From Paenibacillus chitinolyticus NBRC 15660 (lineage in GTDB: Bacteria; Bacillota; Bacilli; Paenibacillales; NBRC-103111): a DNA stretch of 64,000 nt. A model generated the notes under the pieces. The model made no database searches, was not told the origin of the DNA, and saw nothing but the letters and a program-made list of their open reading frames with translations. The DNA lies in contig NZ_BBJT01000003.1 in assembly GCF_000739915.1 (NCBI RefSeq), positions 868,001 through 932,000 on the forward strand, in the 5' to 3' direction. Positions 43,989 to 55,837 of this stretch are shown here, piece by piece (positions within the stretch are counted from its first letter, which is position 1; every line of letters begins with the position of its first letter). Made by a program: the position numbers and the translations under genes.

Positions 43989-44702
43989 TTAAAATTGCAG
44001 CCATTGGGGCGTTATGTTGTTCAGCCAAATGGTGATTTTGTACATCTGATTGGTGTACAACAAAATGGCGAAAACAATCATGACGCCTCCCCCTATTTTC
44101 ATAATCATGGCGGAGTAGCGCAAAATCCATTTGGTAGACCCGATGAAAAAGGACAGGACGAAAAAAGGAATCGCAAATCCGAGCGAATAAGCGCTGATCA
44201 GCGGAAGCCACGAATCCGGTTCGGCGGCGGCCATCACAAGCATGGACGACAAAATCGGACCGATGCAGGGCGACCAGCCGGCGGCGAAACCGATTCCGAT
44301 CAGAACCGAGCCGAGATAGCCCGCAGGTTTCCATTTGAGCTGAAGCTTACGCTCTCTCATCATCCACTTCGGCTGGAAAATTCCGAGCAGGAACAATCCC
44401 ATCACAAGGATGAGCAGAGCCGCAATTTGTCTGAGCAGATCCCGGTTCGTTACAAAAAACTCCGAGACGGAGCTGGCCGCAAGCCCAAGGCTGTAAAAAA
44501 TGATTGAAAATCCGAGAATGAATGCAAGCGTATGGGCCATCGTCTGCAGTCTGGCCGCGCCTTTCGTCTGCCCCGATTTAAGCTCGCTGACCGAAATTCC
44601 GGTGATGTAAGACAAATATGAAGGATACAGCGGCAGACAGCACGGCGAAATAAATGAAGCGAACCCGGCCCAGAAAGCGAGCCAAACATTAACATGCTGC
44701 AT
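43989..44702 (-). CDS. ccdA: CcdA-type thiol-disulfide membrane transporter
   Basis: 237 residues, six membrane helices with redox Cys in SPCCLPLYPSYLSYI and WSPCIGPIL. Carries electrons outward for cytochrome c maturation and, in sporulators, cortex formation. Last gene after znuACB on the minus strand (34 bp after znuB), an unusual neighbour. ATG 44702 used; AGGAGG lies about 10 nt upstream. Confidence 0.9.
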   Translation of the reverse strand: MQHVNVWLAFWAGFASFISPCCLPLYPSYLSYITGISVSELKSGQTKGAARLQTMAHTLAFILGFSIIFYSLGLAASSVSEFFVTNRDLLRQIAALLILVMGLFLLGIFQPKWMMRERKLQLKWKPAGYLGSVLIGIGFAAGWSPCIGPILSSMLVMAAAEPDSWLPLISAYSLGFAIPFFVLSFFIGSTKWILRYSAMIMKIGGGVMIVFAILLYTNQMYKITIWLNNITPQWLQF

Positions 44703-44736
44703 GTGTAAGCATTCCTCCTGCTTTGGGCCGCCGTTT

Positions 44737-45540
44737 TTAAGCGCGGCGGACCGTTTTCCAAACCAACTGAACCATGAGAACAACGATCAGGGAAAGAACG
44801 ATGGTCGCTCCCGGCGCAAAATCGTACCACGCCGCCAAGGCCAGTCCCGCGACAACACCGATCTCCGATATGAGGACGGACAGCACGACCGAATGCCGGA
44901 AGCTCTTCGCCGCAAGAAGGCTGCAGGCGACCGGAATCGTAAGCAGCGCCGATACGAGCAGCGCGCCCACAATCTTGATGGACACGGAGATAACCAGCGC
45001 CGTCAGCATCGTGATCATGATGTTGTACACTTTCAGCGGCAGCCCGCTTACTCCAGCCGCCTCCTCATCAAAGAACATGAGGAACAATTCCTTAAAATGC
45101 AGGGCAACAACGGCGAGCACAAGAATGCACACGCCGAAAACGACCCACAGGTCGCTGGAATCGAGTGTGTAGATGCTGCCGAAGAAATAGCTCATCACAT
45201 TAATATTATACCCTTTGCCCAGCGTAAACAACAGCGTAGCCAGCGCCACCCCGCCCGACATGATAATCGCGATCGACAGCTCCGCATACGTTTTGTACGC
45301 CTTGCGCAGCTTTTCGATTGCAAACGATGCCAGAAGCGCAAAAAGAAGCCCCATGCCGATCGGATACACGCCGAGAAGAAATCCCAGCGCCACCCCCGCG
45401 ATCGAAACATGCGCGAGAGTATCCCCGATCATCGAAAGCCTCCGCAGCACTAGAAAGACACCCATCAACGGAGCGGTCAGCCCGATCAAGATGCCTCCGA
45501 TAAGTGCTCTTACAAAAAACGGTTCCGTAAAAATATCCAA
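44737..45540 (-). CDS. znuB: Zinc ABC transporter permease
   Basis: 267 residues, ABC-3 permease: FFVRALIGGILIGLTAPLMGVFLVLRRLS start, AHVSIAGVALGFLLG and eight helices. TTG start with AAGGGG upstream. With znuC and znuA forms a high-affinity Zn importer; Mn cannot be excluded for the permease alone. Confidence 0.93.
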   Translation of the reverse strand: MDIFTEPFFVRALIGGILIGLTAPLMGVFLVLRRLSMIGDTLAHVSIAGVALGFLLGVYPIGMGLLFALLASFAIEKLRKAYKTYAELSIAIIMSGGVALATLLFTLGKGYNINVMSYFFGSIYTLDSSDLWVVFGVCILVLAVVALHFKELFLMFFDEEAAGVSGLPLKVYNIMITMLTALVISVSIKIVGALLVSALLTIPVACSLLAAKSFRHSVVLSVLISEIGVVAGLALAAWYDFAPGATIVLSLIVVLMVQLVWKTVRRA

Positions 45541-45591
45541 GCTGCTCGCCCCTTACTTCCTCTTAATCCGATGTCAACAGGCGGCATGCCT

Positions 45592-46365
45592 TTATTGACT
45601 TGTTTGAAGCTCTCTGACCGTAGAATGCGTCAGGTCGGTCTCTTCGCAATTCTCGGGTTCGTGCGTGTGTTTTACGAAAAACTTCAGTCCCCCGCTCTGC
45701 GTCTGCGGCTCCGAACCGAGATAGGACCTCATCATTTCCCGGTCATGAGACACCATGATAAAGGTCATGTGGTGGTGCTGATGCATATGGCGGATCATAT
45801 TAAAGAATACCGCCTGGCTTTCCGCATCGATCCCCACCGTCGGCTCATCCAGGATGAGCAGCTCGGGGTTGTTGGCGATAGCACGCGCAAGAAACACCCT
45901 CTGCTGCTGTCCGCCCGACAATTCTCCGATTCTGCGTTTTGCCAGATCTTCGATGCGCATCGCTTCCATGGCATCGTCACACCGGCGCATATCCTCTTTG
46001 GTCAGGCGCTTGTACAGCTTCTTTTTCGTGTAAAGCCCCGACATTACCACCTCGCGGACGGTTGCCGGAAACAGCGGATTGAGCGAATTCTTCTGCGGTA
46101 CGTATCCGATGCGCTCCCAGTCCCGAAACTGCCGGATCGGCTGTCCGAACAAGCGGATATCGCCTTCCGTAGGCTTATGCAGGCCGACCAGCATCCGCAG
46201 AAGCGTTGTTTTTCCCGCTCCGTTAGATCCGATCAGTCCTACAAAATCTCTTTCAAGAACGTCAAAATTTAAATCCGTTATAACCGGCTTGCTTCCGTAT
46301 GAGAAGGAGATGCCGCTAAATTCCACGATTTTGTTATGGCAGCCGTCCGGTTTCCATGTATCCAT
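45592..46365 (-). CDS. znuC: Zinc ABC transporter ATPase
   Basis: 257 residues. Walker A GSNGAGKTT, signature ELSGGQQQRVFLARA, Walker B LLILDEPTVGID; Cys-poor, His-rich switch region (MHQHHHMTFIMVSHD). Energises znuB. Confidence 0.93.
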   Translation of the reverse strand: MDTWKPDGCHNKIVEFSGISFSYGSKPVITDLNFDVLERDFVGLIGSNGAGKTTLLRMLVGLHKPTEGDIRLFGQPIRQFRDWERIGYVPQKNSLNPLFPATVREVVMSGLYTKKKLYKRLTKEDMRRCDDAMEAMRIEDLAKRRIGELSGGQQQRVFLARAIANNPELLILDEPTVGIDAESQAVFFNMIRHMHQHHHMTFIMVSHDREMMRSYLGSEPQTQSGGLKFFVKHTHEPENCEETDLTHSTVRELQTSQ

Positions 46366-46431
46366 TCCGTTCTTCTGCTCCCTTCGCCGCCGGGCGGCTT
46401 TCGCTTCTGTCGCTTCAATGATGAGTCACTT

Positions 46432-47403
46432 CTATTGTAAAGCTTTCGTCAAATTTTTCAAATTTTCTTCCATTACGGAAATATAGTCTTTGCCTTGCTT
46501 TACCTGTTCTTCGGTCAACCCTTCCAGCGGATTCAGTACGAGCGTTTCGACCTTCGCGTCTTTGGCCAGCGTTTTCGCCAGTTTGTCCGATACCAGTTCT
46601 TCGAAGAAGATATATTTGATCCCGTGCTCCCCGATGTACTCTCTCATTTTCTTCATATCCTGAGCGGTCGGCTCGGCATCCGGGGAAAGGCCCATAATGG
46701 CCATCTGAGTCAGCCCGTAGTCATGGCACAAATAGGCGAATGCCTGGTGGGACACGGCAATTTCTTTCTTCGGCAGCCCGGAGAGGCTGTCCTTGTACTG
46801 CTTATCCAGAGCGTCCAGTTTGGCCGCGTAAGCCGAATAGTTCGCTTCATAGTCGCTCTTGTGCGCCGGGTCGGCTTCAACGAGTGCGTTTTTGATGTTC
46901 TCGGACATTTTTTTGGCGTTCTTGGGACTAAGCCACGCGTGAGGGTCGGTATCTTTGCCGGCCTCTCCGGTATGGCTGTGTTCATCCTTGCCGTGTTCGT
47001 CCTTGCCGTGGTCGTGGTCGTGCGTCTCTTCCCCCGCTTTAAGAAGCTCGACTCCCGTGCTCGCTACGACCGGTTTCACCTTGCTGTCCTTCAAGCTTTT
47101 GAGGAAGTCGTCCACCCAGCCTTCAAATCCCGCTCCTTGATAGAGGAACAACTGGGAATCACTGATGTTTTTGATGTCCCGGCCTTTCGGTGTCCAATCA
47201 TGAGGCTCGACCCCCGCCGGCACCAGGTTGATGACGTTCACATGGGCGCCCCCCACCTTGACCGCAAAATCGTAAAGCGGGTAAAAGCTCGTCGTTATAT
47301 TGATTTTATCTTCCGCGACCGCCGACTTCTGGCCGCCTCCGCAGCCTGCCAGCAGTAGAGATATCGCGAGTGTCAACCCTGTAAGTATACGCCGTCTTTT
47401 CAT
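46432..47403 (-). CDS. znuA: Zinc-binding lipoprotein ZnuA
   Basis: 323 residues from ATG 47403 (AGGAG 9 nt upstream). Lipobox LLLAGC, cluster-A-1 fold with H in EPHDWTP, a His-rich loop at about 130-150 (HDHDHGKDEHGKDEHSH) typical of zinc rather than manganese, and VSHQAFAYLCHDYGL. Captures Zn for ZnuBC. Two Zur-like boxes in its promoter support zinc repression. Confidence 0.95.
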   Translation of the reverse strand: MKRRRILTGLTLAISLLLAGCGGGQKSAVAEDKINITTSFYPLYDFAVKVGGAHVNVINLVPAGVEPHDWTPKGRDIKNISDSQLFLYQGAGFEGWVDDFLKSLKDSKVKPVVASTGVELLKAGEETHDHDHGKDEHGKDEHSHTGEAGKDTDPHAWLSPKNAKKMSENIKNALVEADPAHKSDYEANYSAYAAKLDALDKQYKDSLSGLPKKEIAVSHQAFAYLCHDYGLTQMAIMGLSPDAEPTAQDMKKMREYIGEHGIKYIFFEELVSDKLAKTLAKDAKVETLVLNPLEGLTEEQVKQGKDYISVMEENLKNLTKALQ

Positions 47404-47449
47404 AGAAAATAACTCCTTTCGGCAGCCTGTCACAATAATCAAGCTGTGT

Positions 47450-47532
47450 AAATCGTAATTATTTTTATTTACTTGCTGATTATACGGACCCGGCCCGCCT
47501 TCTGTCAATACTAATCATAAACATTACGATTA
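47450..47532 (-). promoter_or_regulatory. znuA promoter with two Zur-like operators
   Basis: Minus strand: TTGACA (47503-47508), 18 bp, TATAAT (47479-47484). A box AAATCGTAATTATT... (47450-47470) lies just downstream of -10 and another ending ATTACGATTAA (about 47512-47532) lies upstream of -35. Each has one perfect and one degenerate half of the Bacillus Zur consensus (AAATCGTAAT-N-ATTACGATTT). The Fur-family gene at 50322 encodes the likely repressor. Confidence 0.75.
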
Positions 47533-47560
47533 ATTGACAAAAATTCTCCTCTACACATGT

Positions 47561-47604
47561 CAAAACCCGGAAAAAACGCGAAAGATGTCCGCATTTTTTC
47601 CGGG
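47561..47604 (-). terminator. Terminator of metG
   Basis: Long stem CCCGGAAAAAATGCG...CGCGTTTTTTCCGGG then TTTTG on the minus strand. Confidence 0.8.
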
Positions 47605-47617
47605 TCGGGAAAGGGTG

Positions 47618-49995
<2,378 letters not shown>

Positions 49996-50085
49996 GTCTA
50001 TTCATAAAGTGATGATCATTCTAGTTCCATTGTTCCCGCGAATAGGCAGGTTTAACCAACAATATAGCGAATCCCGCAAATTGTG

Positions 50086-50325
50086 TCAACCGGTATTTCG
50101 CCCCTCTTTCCGCGGCGGCGGAACCGGATCTACTCCGCCCGGGTGAAAAGGGTGGCAGCGGCATATTCGTTTGGCCGCCAGCCACGACCCGTATAACGGC
50201 CCGTGCCGCTCTATCGCCTCCAGCGCATACTGGGAACAGGTCGGATAGAACCGGCAGGTAGGCGGTTTGAGCGGAGACACGTATTTACGGTAGGCATGAA
50301 TGGGTGCCTGGAGCACCTTTTTCAT
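50086..50325 (-). CDS. yidD: YidD membrane insertion efficiency factor
   Basis: 79 residues. [36 protein letters not shown] and [17 protein letters not shown] are the family hallmarks. Its ATG overlaps the zur stop by 4 bp. Confidence 0.94.
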   Translation of the reverse strand: MKKVLQAPIHAYRKYVSPLKPPTCRFYPTCSQYALEAIERHGPLYGSWLAAKRICRCHPFHPGGVDPVPPPRKEGRNTG

Positions 50326-50735
50326 TTCTGGCAATCCTTGCAGTACCCGTAAATTTCGAATTTATGTTTGACCGCCTTGAAATCATCCGGCAATCCCTTT
50401 ACCTCATCCATAGGACAAAAGACGAACGGGATCGTTTTCTCGCACTGAAGGCAGATCAAATGATGATGGTGATCCATTTCCGAACAGCGCGCACGGAATT
50501 TGATCCCGTCTTCGAAAACAAACTGTTCCAGGACGCCCATGTCATGCATGATTCTCAAATTGCGGTAGACCGTATCAAAACTGAGGCCGCCGTATGTTTT
50601 CCCCATGATTTCATACACGGCTTTCGGTGTCACATACCCTTCGGACTTGGCGAACAATTCCGCCAGCGTGCGTCTTTGATCGGTTATCCGCATCCCTTGT
50701 TCGGCCATGGCCTGTATAATTTCTTCGGCTTTCAC
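50322..50735 (-). CDS. zur: Fur-family regulator, Zur type
   Basis: 137 residues from GTG 50735 (GGAGGG upstream). N-terminal winged helix ([17 protein letters not shown]), metal residues in [17 protein letters not shown], and a C-terminal structural zinc CxxC (YGYCKDC). [14 protein letters not shown] and FEIYGYC resemble Bacillus Zur more than PerR or Fur. Divergent location from znu but Zur-like operators lie 3 kb away. Confidence 0.85.
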   Translation of the reverse strand: MKAEEIIQAMAEQGMRITDQRRTLAELFAKSEGYVTPKAVYEIMGKTYGGLSFDTVYRNLRIMHDMGVLEQFVFEDGIKFRARCSEMDHHHHLICLQCEKTIPFVFCPMDEVKGLPDDFKAVKHKFEIYGYCKDCQK

Positions 50736-50977
50736 TGCGGTCCCTCCAAGCTGCATCATATCTCTTAATAATGCCTTATAAGGACAGCAGCGTCAATAAG
50801 GGAGCAGGCCGAAGGTCCCGCTTATAGGCCGCCGATGCGGATACGTCCTCTCGGGTCGCTTATACCGGCCTTGCTGCTGCGCTCGCCGGCACACTTCGCT
50901 TCGAAACGCTCGCGGCGGACAGGACGCTCCGTTCAGGCCGTTAAGCCCGCGCGGTCCGGGAACCCGCACAGGGAAGT

Positions 50978-51874
50978 TTAATCCCCGTTTCCCCCGCCGC
51001 TTTCTTTCATCTCATCGTCCCTGTAATAGATCAGCCTCTCTCCCGGCACAAACAGCTTAAACTTCTGGTACGGGTACGTGCGATGGACATAGTCGACGAA
51101 ATAGGCCGGATTCTCCGTGTTAAAGGCGAAAAGATCGTAGTGCATGGGCACGATCAGATCCGCTCCGATGCCGACGCCGAGGTCCGCGGCTTCCCGGAAG
51201 TTCATATTGCCCATGAGATTCGCTTCGTACCGCTTGATATCGCGGCCGTTGATAGGCAGGCAGGCTATATCGATCCGGTGTGGACGCAGCGTCTCCAGCA
51301 GACCCGCGTACCCGATCGTATCTCCGGCATGATACAGCGTAACTCCGTTGAGCTCTATGACATAGCCGAGATACTTGTGATTTCCGTTCTCATCCGTTTC
51401 GAATTCTTCATGCTTGGCGGCGACCGGCGTAATCCGCATATCCCGGAAGTCGATCATCTGCCCCGCCAGGGCTCCTATGACCGCATCGGGGGCGATTCCG
51501 AGCCCCGTCAATTGAGAAACCACCGGAGCCGGACAAATCCACGTCGCTTGCGGAGATGCGATAGCTATCGCACGTACCGAGACCGGGTCGAGATGGTCGG
51601 GGTGATCGTGCGTGATGAGGACGAGATCCGCGTGCCCGATGAGTTCCGGCGAGAGAGGCGTTTCGAACTGGCGCGGCGAATTGCCGAACTCGTCATCTAT
51701 GTAATTGCTTAAATACGGATCTATATATCCGATGATTCCCGCGGCTTTGAAAGCCATTCCTTCCTGGCCCAGATGCCAGAGCGCAATGGCCTTATCCGGA
51801 ACGAGCGTGCGATCGATTTGTCCGATGACGGATTCGCCCCGTCTGGTTTTGTCTTTGTCTTTTTTGTCTGCCAC
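50978..51874 (-). CDS. Metallo-beta-lactamase-fold hydrolase (UlaG-like)
   Basis: 298 residues. Metal motif ITHDHPDHLDP, later His in AAKHEEF, HAGDTIG and VPMHYDLFAFN. Resembles L-ascorbate-6-phosphate lactonase UlaG, but no ascorbate genes are nearby, so the substrate is open. GTG start. Nothing recognisable fills the GC-rich 240 bp between its stop and zur. Confidence 0.88.
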   Translation of the reverse strand: MADKKDKDKTRRGESVIGQIDRTLVPDKAIALWHLGQEGMAFKAAGIIGYIDPYLSNYIDDEFGNSPRQFETPLSPELIGHADLVLITHDHPDHLDPVSVRAIAIASPQATWICPAPVVSQLTGLGIAPDAVIGALAGQMIDFRDMRITPVAAKHEEFETDENGNHKYLGYVIELNGVTLYHAGDTIGYAGLLETLRPHRIDIACLPINGRDIKRYEANLMGNMNFREAADLGVGIGADLIVPMHYDLFAFNTENPAYFVDYVHRTYPYQKFKLFVPGERLIYYRDDEMKESGGGNGD

Positions 51875-52065
51875 CTTAAGATCGCTCCTCTTCGCTAGAT
51901 TGAGAACTCTATGAGGTTTTTAGCCGTTTTTTGCCCGTCTCAAACAATCTTCCGGGTTTTGGCAGGTCGGAGCGTTTCGGTTTCCGGCGGGAAGTATACT
52001 ATAATGAGTATGCTTTATTTCGATAAACGCATGAAAAGATTCTAGGACGGAAGGAGCTGACTCTA

Positions 52066-52701
52066 TTGATTATCGATGTTTTTCAGGATACCGTCTGTCC
52101 CTGGTGCCGGATCGGTAAGTCCTATCTGACGGAGGCTCTCGGTCTATGGAAAGGCGAGCCTGTCTCTGTCCGTTTCAGGGCCTTTCGCCTCGACTCGTCT
52201 ATCCCGCCTAAGGGCGTGCCCTTTACGGAAGCGATGAACCGGAAGCTGCAGGACCCCAGCGGGGAAAAGCTGCAGGCCGTACTGGACGGCGTCACGAGGG
52301 CCGGACGGCAGGCGGGCGTCCCCTTCCGTTTTGACCGGATTTTGTCGATGCCGGATACCCGCCTCTCTCAACAATTGATCGCCGCCGTGCCGGAGAGTTC
52401 GAAATCGCTCGTCCTTGACCGCATTTACCGGGCCTATTTTGAAGAGGGCCTTAACATCGGCATGGAATCCGTACTGCTGCGGATTGCCGGAGAATGCGGA
52501 TTAGATCCGGCCGAAACCGCGAAGCGCCTTTATCACGAAGACGTCGAAAACAGCGTCCGGGCCGATTATGCCCTCGCTAAGCGGCTGAACATAAACGGTG
52601 TGCCTTTTTTTATCCTCAATAAAAAAGTCGGCTTCTCCGGAGCCAGGCCTCCCGAAGCTTTGCTGGACATCATGAAGCGCGTAAGCGAGAACCGGGAGTA
52701 G
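52066..52701 (+). CDS. DsbA-family oxidoreductase (FrnE-like)
   Basis: 211 residues. Active-site CPWC (about 11-14), thioredoxin fold with helical insertion, cis-Pro loop NINGVPFFILN. No signal peptide, so cytoplasmic; the family includes FrnE and polyketide-cluster isomerases. TTG start with AAGGAG 9 nt upstream, and a TATAAT just before. Confidence 0.9.
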   Translation: MIIDVFQDTVCPWCRIGKSYLTEALGLWKGEPVSVRFRAFRLDSSIPPKGVPFTEAMNRKLQDPSGEKLQAVLDGVTRAGRQAGVPFRFDRILSMPDTRLSQQLIAAVPESSKSLVLDRIYRAYFEEGLNIGMESVLLRIAGECGLDPAETAKRLYHEDVENSVRADYALAKRLNINGVPFFILNKKVGFSGARPPEALLDIMKRVSENRE

Positions 52702-52861
52702 CGGGATAGGCCAGGCACCGACAGGATTACGACGACGATAATGACGACGATTTTGTCCTGTATCGGCCGGTCGACCGCCTGCACTCTCTTGCAAATCCTC
52801 ACAAACAGCGGTGCCGGACGGCTCTTCGTAAAAATTTGGACTCCCCGGGCATCCGTCCATG

Positions 52862-52888
52862 ACAAACGCCCCCGCCCTTCATAAGATA
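52862..52888 (+). promoter_or_regulatory. Sigma-K type promoter of the small coat-like peptide
   Basis: AC (52862-52863), exactly 16 bp, then CATAAGATA (52880-52888), a full match to the sigma-K consensus AC-N16/17-CATANNNTA. It lies 54 bp before the ATG at 52942. Confidence 0.75.
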
Positions 52889-52941
52889 ATTCTGTAAACA
52901 GAGCTAAACAAAGCAAAACTCAAACTCAGGGAGGCGTTAAC

Positions 52942-53034
52942 ATGTCGGGTTACGGAGCAGGCATTGGGTTCACGAGCACAGCGGTCATTCTGGTTCTTTA
53001 CATCTTACTGGTTATTGTTCTTGCAACATTCTAA
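52942..53034 (+). CDS. YjcZ/sporulation-type small hydrophobic peptide
   Basis: 30 residues: a Gly-rich start (MSGYGAGIGF) followed by one membrane helix (STAVILVLYILLVIVLAT) and F. This is the build of YjcZ-family peptides found in Bacillales spores. GGGAGG 8 nt before the ATG, sigma-K-like promoter in front and a strong terminator behind. Confidence 0.85.
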   Translation: MSGYGAGIGFTSTAVILVLYILLVIVLATF

Positions 53035-53075
53035 ACAACTATAAGGGATTCCATTCCAACACAATCCCCCCTATA

Positions 53076-53122
53076 GAAAAAACACAAGAAAACGCCGCGG
53101 GGACGCGGCGTTTTCTTGTGTT
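53076..53122. terminator. Bidirectional terminator
   Basis: Perfect 18-bp stem ACACAAGAAAACGCCGCG and complement around GGGA; A-run before and T-run after. Serves the small peptide (plus) and the CNNM gene (minus). Confidence 0.9.
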
Positions 53123-53130
53123 TGAATTTA

Positions 53131-54465
53131 TTAAGACACGACCTGCTGAAGCAGCACTTGTTCTTCAGGAGGTTCCTTGCGTACGATCAGCCGTACGATC
53201 CGCATATGTTCTACTTCATCAATGATAAACTGAAGCGGCCCCAGATGGATGCGCTGGTTTTTCATAGGCGGAATTTCCACCTGGGAATAAATCCAGCCGC
53301 CGATCGTATCGTAATGCTCGGTTTCGATTTCCGTACCGAAGTGATTGTTCACTTCCTCGATGAGCATCATGCCGTCGATCGAGTACGTAAATTCGTCTTT
53401 CTTCTCCATAACGGGACGTTCATGGTCGAATTCGTCCTGCAGCTCGCCGACGATTTCTTCCAGAATGTCTTCAACCGTTACAAGACCCGACGTGCCGCCG
53501 TATTCGTCGATCAGCAGCGCCACTTCCGTTTTGCGTTTCTGCATCAGCTTGAGCAGCGTACTGATCGGCATCGACTCGGGCACCGTCATGAGCGGTCTTA
53601 TAATCTTGCGTATATCGTCAAGCTGGTCGCTTGCTTTTAACAAATCCTTGATGTGGACAAAGCCGATAATGTTATCTTTGTCCGGATCGCAAACCGGATA
53701 ACGTGTGTAGAGCTCCTGAATGGCCATTTCCTTGTTTTCTTCGAAGGAATGAGCGGCATGCAGGCACACCATTTCCGTACGCGGAATCATAATTTCGCGT
53801 GCGTTCGTTTCCGTGAACTCGAAAATATTGTCCACCAGGGTGAGTTCCGTATTGTCGATCAGCCCGTTCCGGTGGCTCTCTTTCATCAGCAGCCGGATTT
53901 CGTCTTCCGTATGAACCGTATCGTGGTCGCCTTCGGGCTCAATGCCGGATTTGCGAAGCAGCCAGTTGGAGGTTCCGTTCAGCATCCAGATGAAAGGATA
54001 CATGATTTTGTAAAAAATCAGGACCGGACCGGCAACCCAGAGAGTCACATCTTCCGATTTGCGGATCGCATACGTTTTGGGAAACTGCTCCCCGATAATA
54101 ATGTGAAACGCCGTAATAACCGTGAATGCGATGATAAAAGAAATGGTGTGAATAATAACAGGTGGTACACCAATGTTCACCAATAGCGGTTCGAGTACAG
54201 ACGCCACCGTAGGCTCGCCGATCCAACCGAGCGCCAAAGACGTCAAGGTTATGCCGAGCTGGCAGGCGGACAAATACGCATTCATGTTCTGAACGATTTT
54301 GCCGGCGAAGCGCGCCTTCACATTCCCTTCCAGGACAAGCGCATCGATACGGCTTGCGCGCACTTTCACCATCGCAAATTCCGCCGCCACAAAAAATCCG
54401 TTCAGTAGAACGAGAACCACAATCAGTACAAAATTCAGTAACACTGGTAAAGGGTCACTATCCAA
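53131..54465 (-). CDS. CNNM/hemolysin-family membrane protein with CBS and CorC domains
   Basis: 444 residues. Four membrane helices in a DUF21 domain (VVLVLLNGFFVAAEFAMVKVR, GEQFPKTYAIRK), a CBS pair (MIPRTEMVCLHA...MPISTLLKLMQKRKTEVALLIDEYGGTSGLVTVEDILEEIVGE) and a C-terminal CorC/HlyC transporter-associated domain. Members export or exchange Mg2+; Bacillus MpfA is one. TTG start with AGGGA close upstream and a hairpin leader. Confidence 0.92.
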   Translation of the reverse strand: MDSDPLPVLLNFVLIVVLVLLNGFFVAAEFAMVKVRASRIDALVLEGNVKARFAGKIVQNMNAYLSACQLGITLTSLALGWIGEPTVASVLEPLLVNIGVPPVIIHTISFIIAFTVITAFHIIIGEQFPKTYAIRKSEDVTLWVAGPVLIFYKIMYPFIWMLNGTSNWLLRKSGIEPEGDHDTVHTEDEIRLLMKESHRNGLIDNTELTLVDNIFEFTETNAREIMIPRTEMVCLHAAHSFEENKEMAIQELYTRYPVCDPDKDNIIGFVHIKDLLKASDQLDDIRKIIRPLMTVPESMPISTLLKLMQKRKTEVALLIDEYGGTSGLVTVEDILEEIVGELQDEFDHERPVMEKKDEFTYSIDGMMLIEEVNNHFGTEIETEHYDTIGGWIYSQVEIPPMKNQRIHLGPLQFIIDEVEHMRIVRLIVRKEPPEEQVLLQQVVS

Positions 54466-54471
54466 TTAATC

Positions 54472-54498
54472 CCTATCCGCCTCTTGGAAGCAGACAGG
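54472..54498 (-). promoter_or_regulatory. Hairpin in the leader of the CNNM gene
   Basis: Minus strand CCTGTCTGC-TTCCAAGAG-GCGGATAGG: nine pairs, two of them G-U, ending in the AGGGA ribosome site 5 nt before the TTG start. An AAAAGGAGG lies just upstream. Could gate translation; no known riboswitch class recognised. Confidence 0.45.
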
Positions 54499-54833
54499 TA
54501 CACCTCCTTTTAAGTTGAAAAATAAGTTGTAAAATGAAAGATCAAAAAAGGTTTGAGTCCTTCCTATTTTACAGTATAGCGTCTCGCGGTTTTTGAAGTC
54601 AAAGCCAGGGAAAGCCAGCATAAAGGCGCGAACCGGAGCATCGCCCGGATTGTGACACCCCTTTCGCAATTTTTGAGGATTTACTCCATGCTATTCGCCG
54701 CGGCTTGGAATTTATACCATTTTCCGCACCGTTACAGCCTCCTTTTTCTGCTCCCCGCATAACTTTCGTCAGGCATTCCCATATTAAAAAAAGAACGGCA
54801 TCAAAAAAAATTAGCGCCGGGAGGAATGCGATT

Positions 54834-55646
54834 ATGCCTGGTATCCGGTTCGGGTCCTGCCGTCTGCTCGTTTGGACCCTATTGCTTGCAGGCTTGTCCA
54901 TATTTACAGGGCTGGAAGGCGCTGCGTCGGCACACGTGGACGAACCCCCAGCAGTCAGAAAGGCCGCCATCATCATTGACGACCTCGGCAACAACATGAA
55001 AGGCACCGATGCGATTCTGGATTTGCCTTTTCCGATTACGGCCGCCGTTATGCCGTTTCTCCCTTCCTCGCACAGCGATGCCGAGAAAGCGTTCGTCAAA
55101 GGACACGACGTAATCGTCCATCTTCCGATGGAGCCCCTCAGCGGCCGTAAAAGCTGGTTAGGTCCCGGTGTCATTACCACGGATCTGAGCGATGCCGAGG
55201 TGCGCAAACGGGTCAACGCCGCCATTGACGATATCCCGCACGCGATCGGGGTGAACAATCATATGGGCTCCAAGGCGACCGGCGATGAACGCGTGATGCG
55301 GCTTGTGATGGAAGTGCTGCGCGAAAGAGGGCTCTTCTTTCTGGACAGCCATACGAATTACCGGAGCATCGCCTGCAAGGAGGCCAAAAAAGTCGGCGTG
55401 CCTTGTTTGGAAAATCACCTTTTTCTGGATGATATCCATACGAAAAGCAAAGTAACCCAGCAGATTCATCTGATCGGCGCCCACTCCAAAGCGCATCAGC
55501 CGTGCATCGCCATCGGCCACGTCGGGGCCAAGGGAGAAATAACGGCCTCGGCCCTGAAGGATACGCTGCCGAAATTGAAGGACACCCTGTCCTTCGTTAA
55601 ACTCAGCCAGTTATACAAGCCTCCGGCGCCGGAAACGGCTCCATGA
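54834..55646 (+). CDS. Divergent polysaccharide deacetylase (YibQ-like)
   Basis: 270 residues from ATG 54834 (GGGAGGA 8 nt upstream; the frame is open 129 nt further but without signal). Signal peptide (LLVWTLLLAGLSIFTGLEGAASA), then DUF610-type domain: AAIIIDDLGNN, ITAAVMPFLPSS, HLPMEPL, GVNNHMGSKAT and FFLDSHTN with the metal-binding His/Asp. Secreted carbohydrate esterase-like fold; substrate unknown. Confidence 0.88.
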   Translation: MPGIRFGSCRLLVWTLLLAGLSIFTGLEGAASAHVDEPPAVRKAAIIIDDLGNNMKGTDAILDLPFPITAAVMPFLPSSHSDAEKAFVKGHDVIVHLPMEPLSGRKSWLGPGVITTDLSDAEVRKRVNAAIDDIPHAIGVNNHMGSKATGDERVMRLVMEVLRERGLFFLDSHTNYRSIACKEAKKVGVPCLENHLFLDDIHTKSKVTQQIHLIGAHSKAHQPCIAIGHVGAKGEITASALKDTLPKLKDTLSFVKLSQLYKPPAPETAP

Positions 55647-55760
55647 ACAAGCCGGAGCGTCACTCTATTCCCGGATACGGCATGAGAGAACACCATCGTC
55701 ATGGGGCGCCTGCACTGCGCCAAGAACTGCGTGCGCCGGGAGCAGCGCCCTATCGTGAAC

Positions 55761-55801
55761 AAAAGACCCTTGATCAGTTTAAGCTGACCAAGGGCCTTTT
55801 G
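55761..55801. terminator. Bidirectional terminator
   Basis: AAGACCCTTGATCAG-TTTAAG-CTGACCAAGGGCCTTTT; lies between the deacetylase and the convergent repeat protein gene. Confidence 0.8.
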
Positions 55802-55837
55802 TTTGTGGAAGCTTATCTTTTTACGTTGGAGTTCCGA

